Shown here in pieces: positions 34,625-44,900 of a stretch of 55,412 nt of DNA. Source of the DNA: Pseudomonas syringae (GTDB taxonomy: Bacteria > Pseudomonadota > Gammaproteobacteria > Pseudomonadales > Pseudomonadaceae); assembly GCF_021606685.1 (NCBI RefSeq), contig NZ_WKCB01000034.1, positions 1 to 55,412 of the forward strand, given 5' to 3'. Each line of letters begins with the position of its first letter. Positions within the stretch are counted from its first letter, which is position 1. Below the pieces are notes generated by a model. It was not told where the DNA came from. It did not search any database and was given only the letters and a program-made list of their open reading frames with translations. The position numbers and the translations under genes were made by a program.

Positions 34625-35287
34625 ATGTTTTGCCGTTGCAGGCCTTTGGCCTTGTTTTTAATCGCTGCCGCCTTGGTCGGCTGCGGCACGCAGTCGGCGT
34701 CGCTGGTCAGCCAGCCGCTGCAACCTGGCCCCCAGGAACCGGTGGCGTATCTGGTGGGCTCCATTGGCCCGCAGAGCCTCGCTGCATCACCCGCACCCAA
34801 CCAGCGTCTGTTGTTTCGCAAGCGCGGTTCCGCGTTCGGCGCCGCCGGGGTCTGGCTGGGCATCGCGCGGGGCACTCCGCAGGATGTGCAGGACAAGGAC
34901 GGCGCTGCCAGTGTCTTCGTGCTGCCGCTCAAGCCGGGCGATTATGAGTTCTACGATTTCCAGTTCTTTTCCAGCAGCTATTCACCGACCCTGGGCACCA
35001 CCTACACCTCGCTCCAGGCGCGCGAGAAATTCAACTTGCCGCTGCGCCTGCAGGCCGGCAAGGCCTATTACCTCGGCGAATTCCGCTCGCTGTGCCTCGG
35101 TGCCTCACTGTGCGCCTTCCGTTGGCGTGACCAGCTAGGTCGCGACGAGTCGATCGCGCGCCAGTCGGTTCCGGGCTTGCCGAGCCTGCAGTTGCTGCCG
35201 CTGGATTATCGCAGCGCCGCCCCGTATATCATCGCGCCGCTGCCTGGCGGTGCGGGTCAGAACCCCCTTCAAGAGAAGCGTCCATGA
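34625..35287 (+). CDS. Putative lipoprotein, unknown function
   Basis: A 220-residue exported protein. The signal peptide ends in the lipobox LVGC (C20). The mature part is predicted beta-rich (FVLPLKPGDYEFYDFQFF) with FNLPLRLQAGKAYYLGEF, a pattern resembling DUF2846-like domains. AGGA lies 7 bases before ATG34625; an ATG 18 codons earlier would put a non-secretory stretch ahead of the leader. It overlaps the next lipoprotein gene by four bases. I do not recognise a function. Confidence 0.8.
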   Translation: MFCRCRPLALFLIAAALVGCGTQSASLVSQPLQPGPQEPVAYLVGSIGPQSLAASPAPNQRLLFRKRGSAFGAAGVWLGIARGTPQDVQDKDGAASVFVLPLKPGDYEFYDFQFFSSSYSPTLGTTYTSLQAREKFNLPLRLQAGKAYYLGEFRSLCLGASLCAFRWRDQLGRDESIARQSVPGLPSLQLLPLDYRSAAPYIIAPLPGGAGQNPLQEKRP

Positions 35288-35802
35288 ACCGCCTGATGAC
35301 CCTGAGCGCCTTGGCCCTGCTGGCTGGCTGCGCGACCACCAACACCTTGCCCGAGCGCGAGTTGCCCGACGGCAAGGCCTACCTCACGCCGATCCATGTG
35401 ATGGTCGATGACCCGCTCAATGCCGCGCAGATGCGTAACCAGTTGCGCGAAACCGGGGTATTTCGCAGCGTCGAAGCGGGTATGGGCAAGCCCGGCGATT
35501 ATTCGGTGCTGATCCGCTCCAACGTGCAGCGCGACATGCCGCCGTTTCCGCTGTTGTTGCTGAGCGCCGCGACCTTGTTCCTGATGCCGTTGTCGGTGAG
35601 TATCGACACCACCACCGAGTTCTCCCTGCAGCAGGACGGCAAGGCGTTGAAGCAGTACCGCTACCGCAACGTGACCCACAAATACAGCTGGCTGCTGGAT
35701 GGCATGGGTGGCATGCAGGAACAGAACGGCAGCCGCATCGCACGCGCTTTCGCCCAGGACGTGCAACGTGACGGCGTGCTGCCCGAGGAGACTGCGCAAT
35801 GA
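35284..35802 (+). CDS. Putative lipoprotein, paralogue of the next gene
   Basis: A 172-residue lipoprotein with lipobox LAGC (C16). A conserved block, MRNQLRETGVFRSVEAGMGKPGDYSVLI, is followed by a hydrophobic stretch LLLLSAATLFLMPLSV and a strand-rich end. The same plan ([13 protein letters not shown], then hydrophobic stretch, then KSYAY) is found in the next gene. The hydrophobic segment inside a lipoprotein is odd and may form a membrane hairpin or a buried strand. It overlaps both neighbours by four bases, so the three are co-translated. The function is unknown. Confidence 0.8.
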   Translation: MNRLMTLSALALLAGCATTNTLPERELPDGKAYLTPIHVMVDDPLNAAQMRNQLRETGVFRSVEAGMGKPGDYSVLIRSNVQRDMPPFPLLLLSAATLFLMPLSVSIDTTTEFSLQQDGKALKQYRYRNVTHKYSWLLDGMGGMQEQNGSRIARAFAQDVQRDGVLPEETAQ

Positions 35803-36305
35803 TCAGAATCAGCCTGTTGACCAGCGTATTGTTGCTCAGCGGTTGCGGCACCGCCCTCAAGCCTCTGGACTACAAGGCCGAGCGCGCCTTTGTGCCAATG
35901 AGCGTGACCATGCCGCCGCCGGCGTCGCGCTTTGACCAGCAAAAGCAGCGCGAAGTCATCCAAGTGCTGCGCGACACCGGCGCCTTCAGCTTCATTGATG
36001 GCGGTTACAGCAAGACCGGCTACAGCCTGCTGGTCGATCAGCGCGGCGGCAAGGGCGCCGGGGTGCTGCCGGCGGTGCTCGGCGCGCTGACGCTGCTGAC
36101 CGTGCCGATTCCCTACACCTACGAGCGCCAGTTGCACGGCGCGTTGTACAAGGACGGTGAACTGCTCAAATCCTATGCCTACAAGCGCGGCGGCTGGACA
36201 GCTACCACCTGGTACATCCCCATGACCGAGCCGCGCAGCGAGAGCGAAATGCTCGGCGAACTGATGCGCGACCTCGACCACGATCGCCTGATTCCCTATC
36301 AGTAA
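35799..36305 (+). CDS. Putative lipoprotein, paralogue of the preceding gene
   Basis: A 168-residue lipoprotein with lipobox LSGC (C16). It repeats the preceding gene's plan: [23 protein letters not shown], a hydrophobic segment near 85-105, then [18 protein letters not shown]. It ends by overlapping the convergent NodT-like gene by seven bases. Tandem duplication followed by divergence is the simplest origin. I suggest an envelope role only from the lipobox. Confidence 0.8.
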   Translation: MIRISLLTSVLLLSGCGTALKPLDYKAERAFVPMSVTMPPPASRFDQQKQREVIQVLRDTGAFSFIDGGYSKTGYSLLVDQRGGKGAGVLPAVLGALTLLTVPIPYTYERQLHGALYKDGELLKSYAYKRGGWTATTWYIPMTEPRSESEMLGELMRDLDHDRLIPYQ

Positions 36306-37708
36306 GCCTTGGCCGTCAGTACCGGCGCTTGCCCCCAGGCGCCGCCCAACGCCGTGTACAAATTGACCTCCGCCACCAGCTGCGCCAGTCGATCCACGAT
36401 CAGCGCCTGCTGGGAACTGAACAGTGAGCGCTGGGCGTCGAGGAACGTGAGGTTGCTGTCTACGCCGCTGCGGTAGCGGTGTTGGGCCAGGTCGTAGTAG
36501 GCCTGGTTGGCGGCCACAAAGTCCCGTTGTGCCGCGAGCTGTTCGGTGAATGTCTGGCGGGCGGCGAGGCCGTCGGCGACTTCCTGGAAGGCGGTCTGGA
36601 TGGATTTTTCGTACTGGGCCACCGTGATGTCTTTTTGCAGCTTGGCGTAGTCGAGGCTGGCGCGCAGGCTGCCGGCGTTGAAGATCGGCAGATTGATCTG
36701 CGGCTGGAAGGTCCAGGTGCCCGAGCCGCCCTTGAACAGCCCCGACAGTTCGGTGCTGGCGCTGCCAGTGTTGGCGGTGAGGGTGACCGACGGGAAAAAC
36801 GCCGCACGGGCCGCACCAATGTTGGCGTTGGCGGCTTGCAATTGGTACTCGGCCTGGAGAATATCCGGACGGCGTTGCAGCAGGTCAGACGGCAAGCCGG
36901 CGGGCACGCGCGCCACCAGGTCCGTGGCCAAGGGGCGCCCCGGCAGGTGTTCATCCACCGCACCGCCCACCAACAGGCTGAGGTTGTTGAGGTCCTGGGC
37001 CACCTGGCGCGTATAGCGGGCCACACTGGCGCGCGTGCTTTCGACGCTGGTGCGCGCCTGCACCACGTCCAGCGCCGAGGCCTTGCCGGCGGTTTTGCTG
37101 CGTGAGGTCAGCTGCCAACTGTGCTCGTCGGCGGCCAGGGTTTGCTGGGCCAGGGCCAGCAGTTCCTGGTCGGCGCGCCAGGTCAGGTAGGCGTTGGCGA
37201 CGTTGGCCACCAGGCTCAACTGCGCGCTGCGCCGGGCCTGTTCGGTGCCCAGGTAGGTAAGCATCGCCTGTTCGCTGAGGCTGCGTACGCGGCCGAATAA
37301 ATCCAGCTCATAGGCGCTGAGCCCCAACGTAGCGGAATAGCTGGAGGTGATCGCCGACTGGCCAGTGCCGGTCACATCCCCCGGCAACTTCTGGCGCTTG
37401 CCGGCGCCGGTGGCGGACACCGCCGGGAACAGGTCGGCACGCTGGATGCGGTACTGCGCCTGGAACGCCGCGACGTTCAGCGCCGCCACCCGCAGGTCGC
37501 GGTTATTGACCAGGGCCGTGTCAATCAACTGTTGCAGTGCCGGGTCGTGGAACACGCCTTGCCAGTCCGAGGCGGGCGCAGTGCGGTGCTCCCCGCCATG
37601 CGGGTACTGCGTCGGCACAGGGGCCACGGGCCGCTGGTATTCGGGGATCAGCGAGCAACCGCCGAGCATCCAGGCCAGGCCGACAGTGGTGAGTGCGCGG
37701 GTGTTCAT
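36299..37708 (-). CDS. Outer-membrane efflux channel, NodT/OprM family
   Basis: A 469-residue outer-membrane factor. It has a lipobox LGGC (C18) and the NodT family start SLIPEYQRP. Two repeated outer-membrane-factor halves follow, the first with [20 protein letters not shown] and the second with [19 protein letters not shown]. No inner-membrane pump gene is adjacent, so it must pair with a pump encoded elsewhere. In massetolide and viscosin loci a NodT-like gene lies just upstream of the first NRPS gene and the LuxR-type regulator, the arrangement seen here. The start shares one base with the regulator's stop. Confidence 0.9.
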   Translation of the reverse strand: MNTRALTTVGLAWMLGGCSLIPEYQRPVAPVPTQYPHGGEHRTAPASDWQGVFHDPALQQLIDTALVNNRDLRVAALNVAAFQAQYRIQRADLFPAVSATGAGKRQKLPGDVTGTGQSAITSSYSATLGLSAYELDLFGRVRSLSEQAMLTYLGTEQARRSAQLSLVANVANAYLTWRADQELLALAQQTLAADEHSWQLTSRSKTAGKASALDVVQARTSVESTRASVARYTRQVAQDLNNLSLLVGGAVDEHLPGRPLATDLVARVPAGLPSDLLQRRPDILQAEYQLQAANANIGAARAAFFPSVTLTANTGSASTELSGLFKGGSGTWTFQPQINLPIFNAGSLRASLDYAKLQKDITVAQYEKSIQTAFQEVADGLAARQTFTEQLAAQRDFVAANQAYYDLAQHRYRSGVDSNLTFLDAQRSLFSSQQALIVDRLAQLVAEVNLYTALGGAWGQAPVLTAKAY

Positions 37709-38508
37709 CACGCGCCCACCATCCATTTGGCCAGGCCATGCCGGCCACTCACGCCCAGCTTGGCGGCGGCGCGCTTGAGGTAGGTCTCGATGGAGCTGTT
37801 TTTCACGCTGAGTTTTTCCGCCATTTGCGGCACGGTGCCGCCGGTCAACAGGCCCAGGCACACCTCCTGCTCGCGCGCCGACAGGGTGATGTCACCCAGC
37901 GACAAACGCTTGTAGAACTCACGTTGCAATTGCGATTGCTCAAGCAGCGTGTGGGCTGGCTCGAGCTGAGGCTGCGGCGCCTGGCGCAGGCTTTGGGCGT
38001 GCCACTCGATCAACGGCAGCAGCGTGTCCGACAAACACTTGAGAAACGACAGCTCGGCCAGGGAAAAACCGCGCTGGGCTGGCGGCCGGTAGAACGAAAT
38101 CACACAGCGCCGGTTGCCCTGGCGCGACACCAGGTTGCATTGGTGCGAGGTGCCCCGAGGGTGCGCGCTGTCGGCCTTGGCCTTGAGCTGGATCAGCAAC
38201 GGGTCCTGCATGCCGAGCATGTCGCGCAGCAACGGGTGGTCATTGATCGAAGGCAAGGACAGGGGCGGCGGCAGGTCCTGCTTCTGGCCTGCGCTGCCGA
38301 GCAACTTGATATCGAGTACGCTGTCGCGCAACTCGTCGAGGGTCCACTCGCTGAGATCCACCAGGTGGATCGGCACCCATTTGTCCACCAGGCGCAGCAT
38401 GTGGACGGCAAAATCGGCGTGGCCGCTATTGGAAATCAACTCGCCCATTTCGGCATAAAAATGCGGCCCTGGGGTGGGGGTCATACTGCTGGTCAAACTC
38501 ATAGCCAT
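37708..38508 (-). CDS. LuxR-family regulator of a lipopeptide locus (MassAR/ViscAR-like)
   Basis: A 266-residue protein with a C-terminal LuxR helix-turn-helix at about residues 205-262 ([45 protein letters not shown]). It lacks an autoinducer-binding domain of the LuxI/LuxR kind. Such regulators sit beside cyclic-lipopeptide NRPS genes in P. fluorescens and activate them. I chose ATG38508 because TCAAGGATGA, a combined RBS and Rsm-type site, lies one base before it; a longer reading would begin 27 codons earlier. The end overlaps the NodT-like start by one base, so the two genes form an operon divergent from the NRPS gene. Confidence 0.85.
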   Translation of the reverse strand: MAMSLTSSMTPTPGPHFYAEMGELISNSGHADFAVHMLRLVDKWVPIHLVDLSEWTLDELRDSVLDIKLLGSAGQKQDLPPPLSLPSINDHPLLRDMLGMQDPLLIQLKAKADSAHPRGTSHQCNLVSRQGNRRCVISFYRPPAQRGFSLAELSFLKCLSDTLLPLIEWHAQSLRQAPQPQLEPAHTLLEQSQLQREFYKRLSLGDITLSAREQEVCLGLLTGGTVPQMAEKLSVKNSSIETYLKRAAAKLGVSGRHGLAKWMVGA

Positions 38509-38979
38509 CTCATCCTTGATGTCGAAAACCGTCACAAACTCCCTGGGTCTCTGCGGGGCGATCCGTTCCTCATGAAGCAGCGTCGGCACTCGAGAGTGTA
38601 TTTAGCCCGGGGATTTGTCCTACGTATGTAGCAGAAACGAGGGACACAACGTGCCACAAAAACATCGTCATTAATTCGACGTTTCTGACATTGAAAACCA
38701 GCTGAGATAATTCAAAAATTTGCCTTGTGGTTAATTAAACAATTGATATTAAAGGTAAATATTTATTTTTAAAAACCATCCTCAAAAAGCGACATCGGCC
38801 AGGAATAGCCAATCTCCTACAGCCCTTTAATCGTTTCAGCAATGAACCATCAGCCAAGCCCGTTTGCCCTCCTTTTTGCTGTCCGGGTTTCAGGTGGCAG
38901 ACCCTCCCTGGACCCCATGCTCAAATCCGGCCATTTCGCCGTCCACGTGCGGCCAGTGCCTGACCATGAGAAGGATCTT
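38509..38979. promoter_or_regulatory. 471-base divergent LuxR/NRPS promoter region with an AT-rich core and dyad symmetry
   Basis: The region 38688-38780 is strikingly AT-rich in this GC-rich window, holding TTGATA (38743-38748) and several A/T tracts that could bend DNA. A dyad TTGTCC (38615-38620) to GGGACA (38641-38646), spaced 20 bases, encloses CTAC-N4-GTAG (38620-38631). The arms resemble syr-syp-box half sites (TGTCC/GGGACA), though the spacing is wider than the known box. No gene is supported between the two starts. Confidence 0.55.
38510..38519 (-). promoter_or_regulatory. Consensus Rsm/Csr-binding motif overlapping the LuxR-gene RBS
   Basis: On the minus strand the RNA would read UCAAGGAUGA, matching (A/U)CANGGANG(U/A), with the GGA forming the ribosome site one base before the start codon. 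RsmA/RsmE binding here would block translation of the LuxR gene, and GacA-driven small RNAs would relieve it. The same logic is published for massetolide's regulator gene. Confidence 0.75.
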
Positions 38980-41900
38980 ATGAAGCATTCCTCCAGCTTC
39001 CCCCTCACCGCCGCCCAACAGGACGTCTGGCTCGACCAACTGCGCGCAGGTGATTCACCGCTGTACAACATCGGCGGCTATGTGGATTTTGCCGGGGCGG
39101 TGGTGCCCGAGTTGATCCAGCGCGCCGTCGAGCAATTGGTGGCCAGGCACGATGCGTTGCGCACGCAGTTGCACAGCGATGCCGATGGCTTGCCCCGCCA
39201 GACCTTCAGCGCTGCCTGCGCGGTGGAGGTGCCGCTGCACGACGTTGCTGCGCTGCCCGACCCGCACGCTGCGAGCCTGGCCTTGATGCACGCGCAAATG
39301 GCCCGGCCCTACGCACTGCAAGGCGCGCCGCTGTTCCGGTTTTTCCTGGTCAAACTCGACGACAACCACTACCGCCTTGGCACCCAGGCACACCACCTGA
39401 TCCTCGACGGCTGGGGCTTTGGCCAGATGCTGCAATCCCTGGCGCAGCTGTACAGCGCACTGGAGCAGGGCCGTCAGGTGGACGCGGCGGCAGCGTCCTA
39501 TATCGACTTTATCCACGCCGACCAGCACTACCAGCAATCCGCTCGCTACCCGCGCGATCGCGCCTATTGGCTCGCCAAATACCAGGTACTGCCCGAGCCA
39601 TTGCTGGTGCCCCGGCACACCGCGCAGGCGTCGAGCAGCAGCCTGGTCGAGCCCTTCGCGGCGGCGCTGCTTGAACGCATGGAGCACGTGGCCAACCGTT
39701 ACCAGGCGTCGGCGTTTCATGTGTTGCTGGCCGCGATGTATGTGTACTTCACCCGCGCCCACCAGCGTGATGAGTGGGTGGTGGGGGTGCCAATCCTCAA
39801 CCGTTCCAACGCGGGTTTGCGTGGCACCGTCGGCTTGTTTGCCCAGGTCAGTGCGGTGCGTTTCCAGTTCAGCGAGCAGTTGCCCTTTGGTGCGCTGGTG
39901 CGCGGCGTACGCGACCAGCTCAAGCAGGACTTTCGCCACCAGCGTTTCCCCCTCAGCGAGATGAACCGCGAGCTGGGCCTGCGGCGTAGCGATCGCGGCC
40001 AGTTGTTCGACCTGTCGGTATCGTTCGAGCAGGACGACCATGACCTGCGCTTCGGCCAGGTGCAGGGCCGCGCGGTCAAGGTCTCCAACCACCACGAGCC
40101 GCTGCCCCTGGCCGTTCACCTGCGCAGCAACCGCTACCAGGCCACTGCGTGCCTGCATTGTGTTTACAACCAGGCGTATTTTCAGCACGACGAAGTCCAG
40201 GCGCTGGCACAGCGTCTTATCGGGCTGCTGGAGCAGGGCCTGGACGACACTGAACGCACGCTCGGCGAATTTTCGCTGGTGACGCCGGCCGAGCAGGCCC
40301 AATTGCAACAGTGGAATGCCACCGCCCAGCTCACGCGCGAACCGCACACCCTGCACGCCCGCATCGAAGCCCAGGCCGCACGCACACCCGATGCCGTGGC
40401 CGCTGCGCAGCAGGGGCGGGAGCTGACGTATGCCCAGCTCAATCAGCAGGCGAATGCCCTGGCCCATCACCTGCTTGAGCACGGCGTGCAAGCGGATGAT
40501 CGCGTGGCGGTGCTGGCGCGGCGCGGGTTGGACACGCTGGTGGGGCTGCTGGCGGTGCTCAAGTCCGGTGCCTGCTATGTGCCGCTGGACCCGGCCCATC
40601 CCGCCGAGCGCCTGCATTACCTGCTGCAGGACAGCGCACCGGTGGTGGTGCTGACCCAGCATGACCTGCTGCCACGCTTGCCGGCGCTGGAGGTGCCGGT
40701 GATCGAGCTGGACCGCCCGACCTTCCACCCGGGCAGCAACCCGCGTGTGGCCGTCACGCCTGAACACCTCGCCTATGTGATTTACACCTCCGGCTCGACC
40801 GGCTTGCCCAAGGGGGTGATGGTTGAGCACCACACGCTGGCGAACCTGGTGGACTGGCATTGCCAGGCTTTCAACCTGCACGCCGGCAGCCACACGGCGA
40901 GCGTGGCCGGGTTTGGCTTTGATGCGATGGCGTGGGAGGTGTGGCCGGCGCTGTGCGTGGGCGCGACCCTGCACCTGCCGCCGGCCCACGATGGCGCGCA
41001 AGACCTTGACGCGCTGCTGGGCTGGTGGCGCAGCCAGCCGTTGCAGGTGAGTTTCCTGCCGACGCCGGTGGCCGAGTACGCCTTCAGCCAAGGCCTGCAA
41101 CACCCGACCCTGCGTACCTTGCTGATCGGCGGCGACCGTCTGCGAGGGTTCACGCGGGCACAGAGCTTCGAGGTGATCAACAACTACGGCCCCACCGAAG
41201 CCACGGTGGTCGCCACCTCCGGTCGCGTTGAGGCGGGCCAGCCGCTGCATATCGGCGCGCCGATCACCAATACCACCGTGTACGTGCTCGATGCGCAGCA
41301 GCGCCCGGTGCCCATCGGCATGCCGGGGGAGCTGTACATCGGCGGCAAAGGCGTGGCGCGCGGTTACCTGAACCGTCCCGAACTGACCGCCGAGCGCTTC
41401 CTCGATGACCCCTTCAACCCTGGCCGCATGTACCGCACCGGCGACCTGGCCCGCTGGCTGGCGGATGGCACGCTGGACTACCTGGGCCGCAATGACGACC
41501 AAGTGAAAATCCGTGGCGTGCGCATCGAACTGGGGGAAATCGAAGCGGCGCTGGCCAACCACCCGGCGGTCCGCGAAGCCGTGGTGCAGTACCGTGAGGG
41601 GCAATTGCAGGCCTGGTTTGTCGCGCGTGATGAGGTGGATAGCGAAGCGCTGCGGGCTCACCTGCACGCCGCGCTGCCGGATTACATGCTGCCCGTGGCC
41701 TACGTGAAACTCGACCGGTTGCCGCTGACCGCCAACGGCAAGCTCGACCGCAAGGCCTTGCCGGTGCCGACGCAGGACGCCTACGTGGCACGCGTGTTCG
41801 AGGCCCCGCGCGAGGGTATTGAAACCACCCTGGCGCAGATCTGGGCCGAGCTGCTGCAGGTGCAGCCGGTGGGGCGGCATGATCACTTTTTCGAGTTGGG

Positions 41901-44900
41901 CGGGCATTCATTGCTGGCGGTGCAACTGGTGCAACGCATGCGCCAGGCGGGCCTGCGTGCGGATGTGCAGGTGCTGTTCGGCCAACCGACGTTGGCCGCG
42001 TTGGCGGCCGCAAGTGAAGGGGCTGAGGCGGCGGTGCCGGCCAATCGCGTGCCAGCGGATTGCACGCACATCACCCCGGATCTGTTGGTCCTGGCCGACC
42101 TCGACCAGCCGAGCATCGAGCGCATCGTCGCGGGCATCCCCGGCGGCGCCGCCAATGTGCAGGAGATCTACCCGCTGGCACCGTTGCAGGAAGGTTTGCT
42201 CTACCACCACCTCACCGACGAGCGCGATCCGTACCAGCAACACGCGCTGTTCAGCTTTGCGCGCCGCGACCAGCTGGACGCATTTGCCCAGGCCCTGCAA
42301 CAGGTGATCAACCGCCACGACATCCTGCGCACCAGCCTGGCCTGGGACGCCCTTGAGCAGCCGATGCAATTGGTGTGGCGCGAAGCCCGCTTGCGCGTTG
42401 CGCCGCTGGGCGAGGCGTGCCCTGCGCTGGACCTGCGCCAGGCGCCGCTGATGGCCCTGGATTACGCCCAGGAGCCCGAGCGCTGGGTTGCGCGCCTGCG
42501 TTTCCATCACTTGGTCAACGACGCCACCTCGACCGCTGTGCTGGTGGATGAAATCCGCGCCCATCTGCTCGGTGAACAGGCGCAGTTGCCGACACCGGTG
42601 CCGTACCGCAACGTGGTCGCGCAAACCCGCCTGCCCGCGCGGTTGGCCGCCCACGAGGCGTTCTTTCGCGAGCGCCTGGCGCAGGTCGACGAGCCGACCC
42701 TGGCGTTTGGTCTTCAGGAGCGCCAGGCGGATCGCGCCAACATCGATGCCTGCGAGCGGCCCGTGAGCGTTGGCCTCAACCAACGCCTGCGTACCCAGGC
42801 GCGTAGCCTTGGCGTCAGCGCCGCCAGCCTGTTCCACCTGGCCTGGGCGCAGGTGCTCAGCCGCGTGGCCGGTCGCGATGATGTGGTGTTCGGCACCGTG
42901 CTGCTTGGCCGCCTGCAAGCGGGCGAGGGCGCCGACCGGGCCCTGGGCATGTTCATCAACACCTTGCCACTGCGCCTGCGCCTGGCCGGGCAGAGCGTGG
43001 TGGATGCGGTGCACGACACCCATCGCCAGCTCAGCGCCTTGCTCGCCCATGAGCAAGCCTCGCTCGCCCTGGCCCAGCGTTGCAGCAGCACCGCACCGCT
43101 GTTCAATAGCCTGCTCAATTACCGTCACACCGCCGCCGACCCTGAGCTGAAGCTGGTGCCCGGCATTGCCTTGCTCAGCAGTGAAGACATCCTCAGCTAC
43201 CCGCTGATGCTCACCGTGGACGACATCGCCAGCGGCTTTCAACTCAAGGCCAAGGCCCCGCGCGAGGTCGGTGCCGAGCGCTTGCTGGGCTACCTCGACA
43301 CGGTGCTGACCGGCCTTGTCGATGCGCTGGAAACCACCCCAGGCATGCCGTTGCGCGCGGTGCCGGTGCTGCCTGCCAGCGAGTTGGCAACGCTGCTGGT
43401 GGAGTTCAATGCCACCGCCACCGACTACCCCGATGCCCTGACCCTCCACGCGCTGTTCGAAGCCCACGCGCGGCTGAGCCCGCATGCCATTGCGGTGCAA
43501 GCCGGTGAGCAGCAACTGACCTATCGCCAGCTCAACCAGCGCGCCAACCAGCTCGCCTATCACTTGCGCGAGCGCGGCGTGCAGCCGGATGCGCGGGTGG
43601 CGTTGTGCGTCGAACGCGGGCTGGACCTGGTGGTGGGCTTACTGGCGATTCTCAAGGCTGGCGGCGCCTATGTGCCGCTGGATCCGGGCTACCCTCGCGA
43701 GCGCCTGGCCTACATGCTGCACGACAGCCAGCCGGTGGCGCTGCTGGTGCACGCCGCCACACGCGAGGTGGCGGGTGAGGTGACGATCCCGGTGATCGAC
43801 TTCGACCACTGCGCCTGGAGCCAGGCGCCCGAGGGCAACCCTTTGGTGCCGGGCCTCGGTGTCGCCAACCTGGCCTACGTGATGTACACCTCGGGCTCCA
43901 CCGGTACGCCCAAAGGCGTGATGATCGAACACCGTGGCCTGGGCAACCTGATGCACTGGGGCTCCCTGCTGTGCCCGCACGCCGAGCACGGCGCCTTGTT
44001 GCAGCGTGCGCCGTTCAGTTTCGATGGCTCGGTGTGGGAGTTGTTCTGGCCGCTCACCAACGGCATGCGCCTGGTGCTGGCGCGACCCGACGGGCATCGC
44101 GAGCCGGCGTACCTGGCGCAGGTGATCCGCGAGCAGCAGATCAGCGTGATCAAGTTCGTGCCGGCGATGCTGCAGCAGTTCCTTGAACTGGAAGAGTCCG
44201 CCCAGTGCACCAGCCTCACCGACGTGCTGTGTGGCGGCGGAGAACTCACCGAGGCCCTGGCCCGTGCCGTGCAAACGCGCTTGCCCAAGGTGCGTCTGCA
44301 CAACGTCTACGGCCCCACCGAAGCCACGGTGGACAGCAGCGCGTGGACTCTGGAGCCCGGCGCGCGCGTGCCCGCGCTGCAACTGCCGATCGGCCGCGCG
44401 ATCAGCAACACCCGCCTGTACGTGCTGGACCCGCACGATGCGCCGGTGCCGCTGGGGGTCAGCGGCCAACTGCACATTGGTGGGGTTGGCGTGGCGCGCG
44501 GCTATCTGGGCCAGGCGCAGTTGACTGCCGAACGCTTTATCGACAGCCCGTTCGTGGCTGGCGACCGGCTGTATCGCACTGGCGACCTGGTGCGCTACCG
44601 CCCGGACGGCAACCTGGAGTTCCTTGGGCGCAATGACTTCCAGGTCAAGCTGCGCGGCGTGCGCCTGGAGCTGGGGGAAATCGAGTCACGCCTGCTCGCG
44701 CACCCGGCTTTGCGTGAGGTGGCGGTGTTGATTCGCGATGAGCGGCTGGTCGCTTATTTCACCCTGCGTGCCGAGGCGCCGAGCCTGGAGGCATTGCGCG
44801 CGCATGTGCTGGCGCAGTTGCCGGAGTTCATGGTGCCGGCGGCGTTTGTGCAACTGGAGGCGTTGCCGCTCAACCCCGCTGGCAAGCTTGACCGCAAGGC

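Noticed and set aside
38842..38979. NRPS start at the earlier in-frame ATG 38842
   Set aside because: The extra 46 residues match nothing in starter C domains and no good RBS precedes it. ATG38980 has AAGGA and begins directly at the SSSFPLTAAQQDVW motif.
39055..41907. Long minus-strand open frame of about 950 codons antisense to the NRPS
   Set aside because: An effect of third-position GC bias. The plus strand holds all NRPS core motifs, while the antisense product has no recognisable domain.
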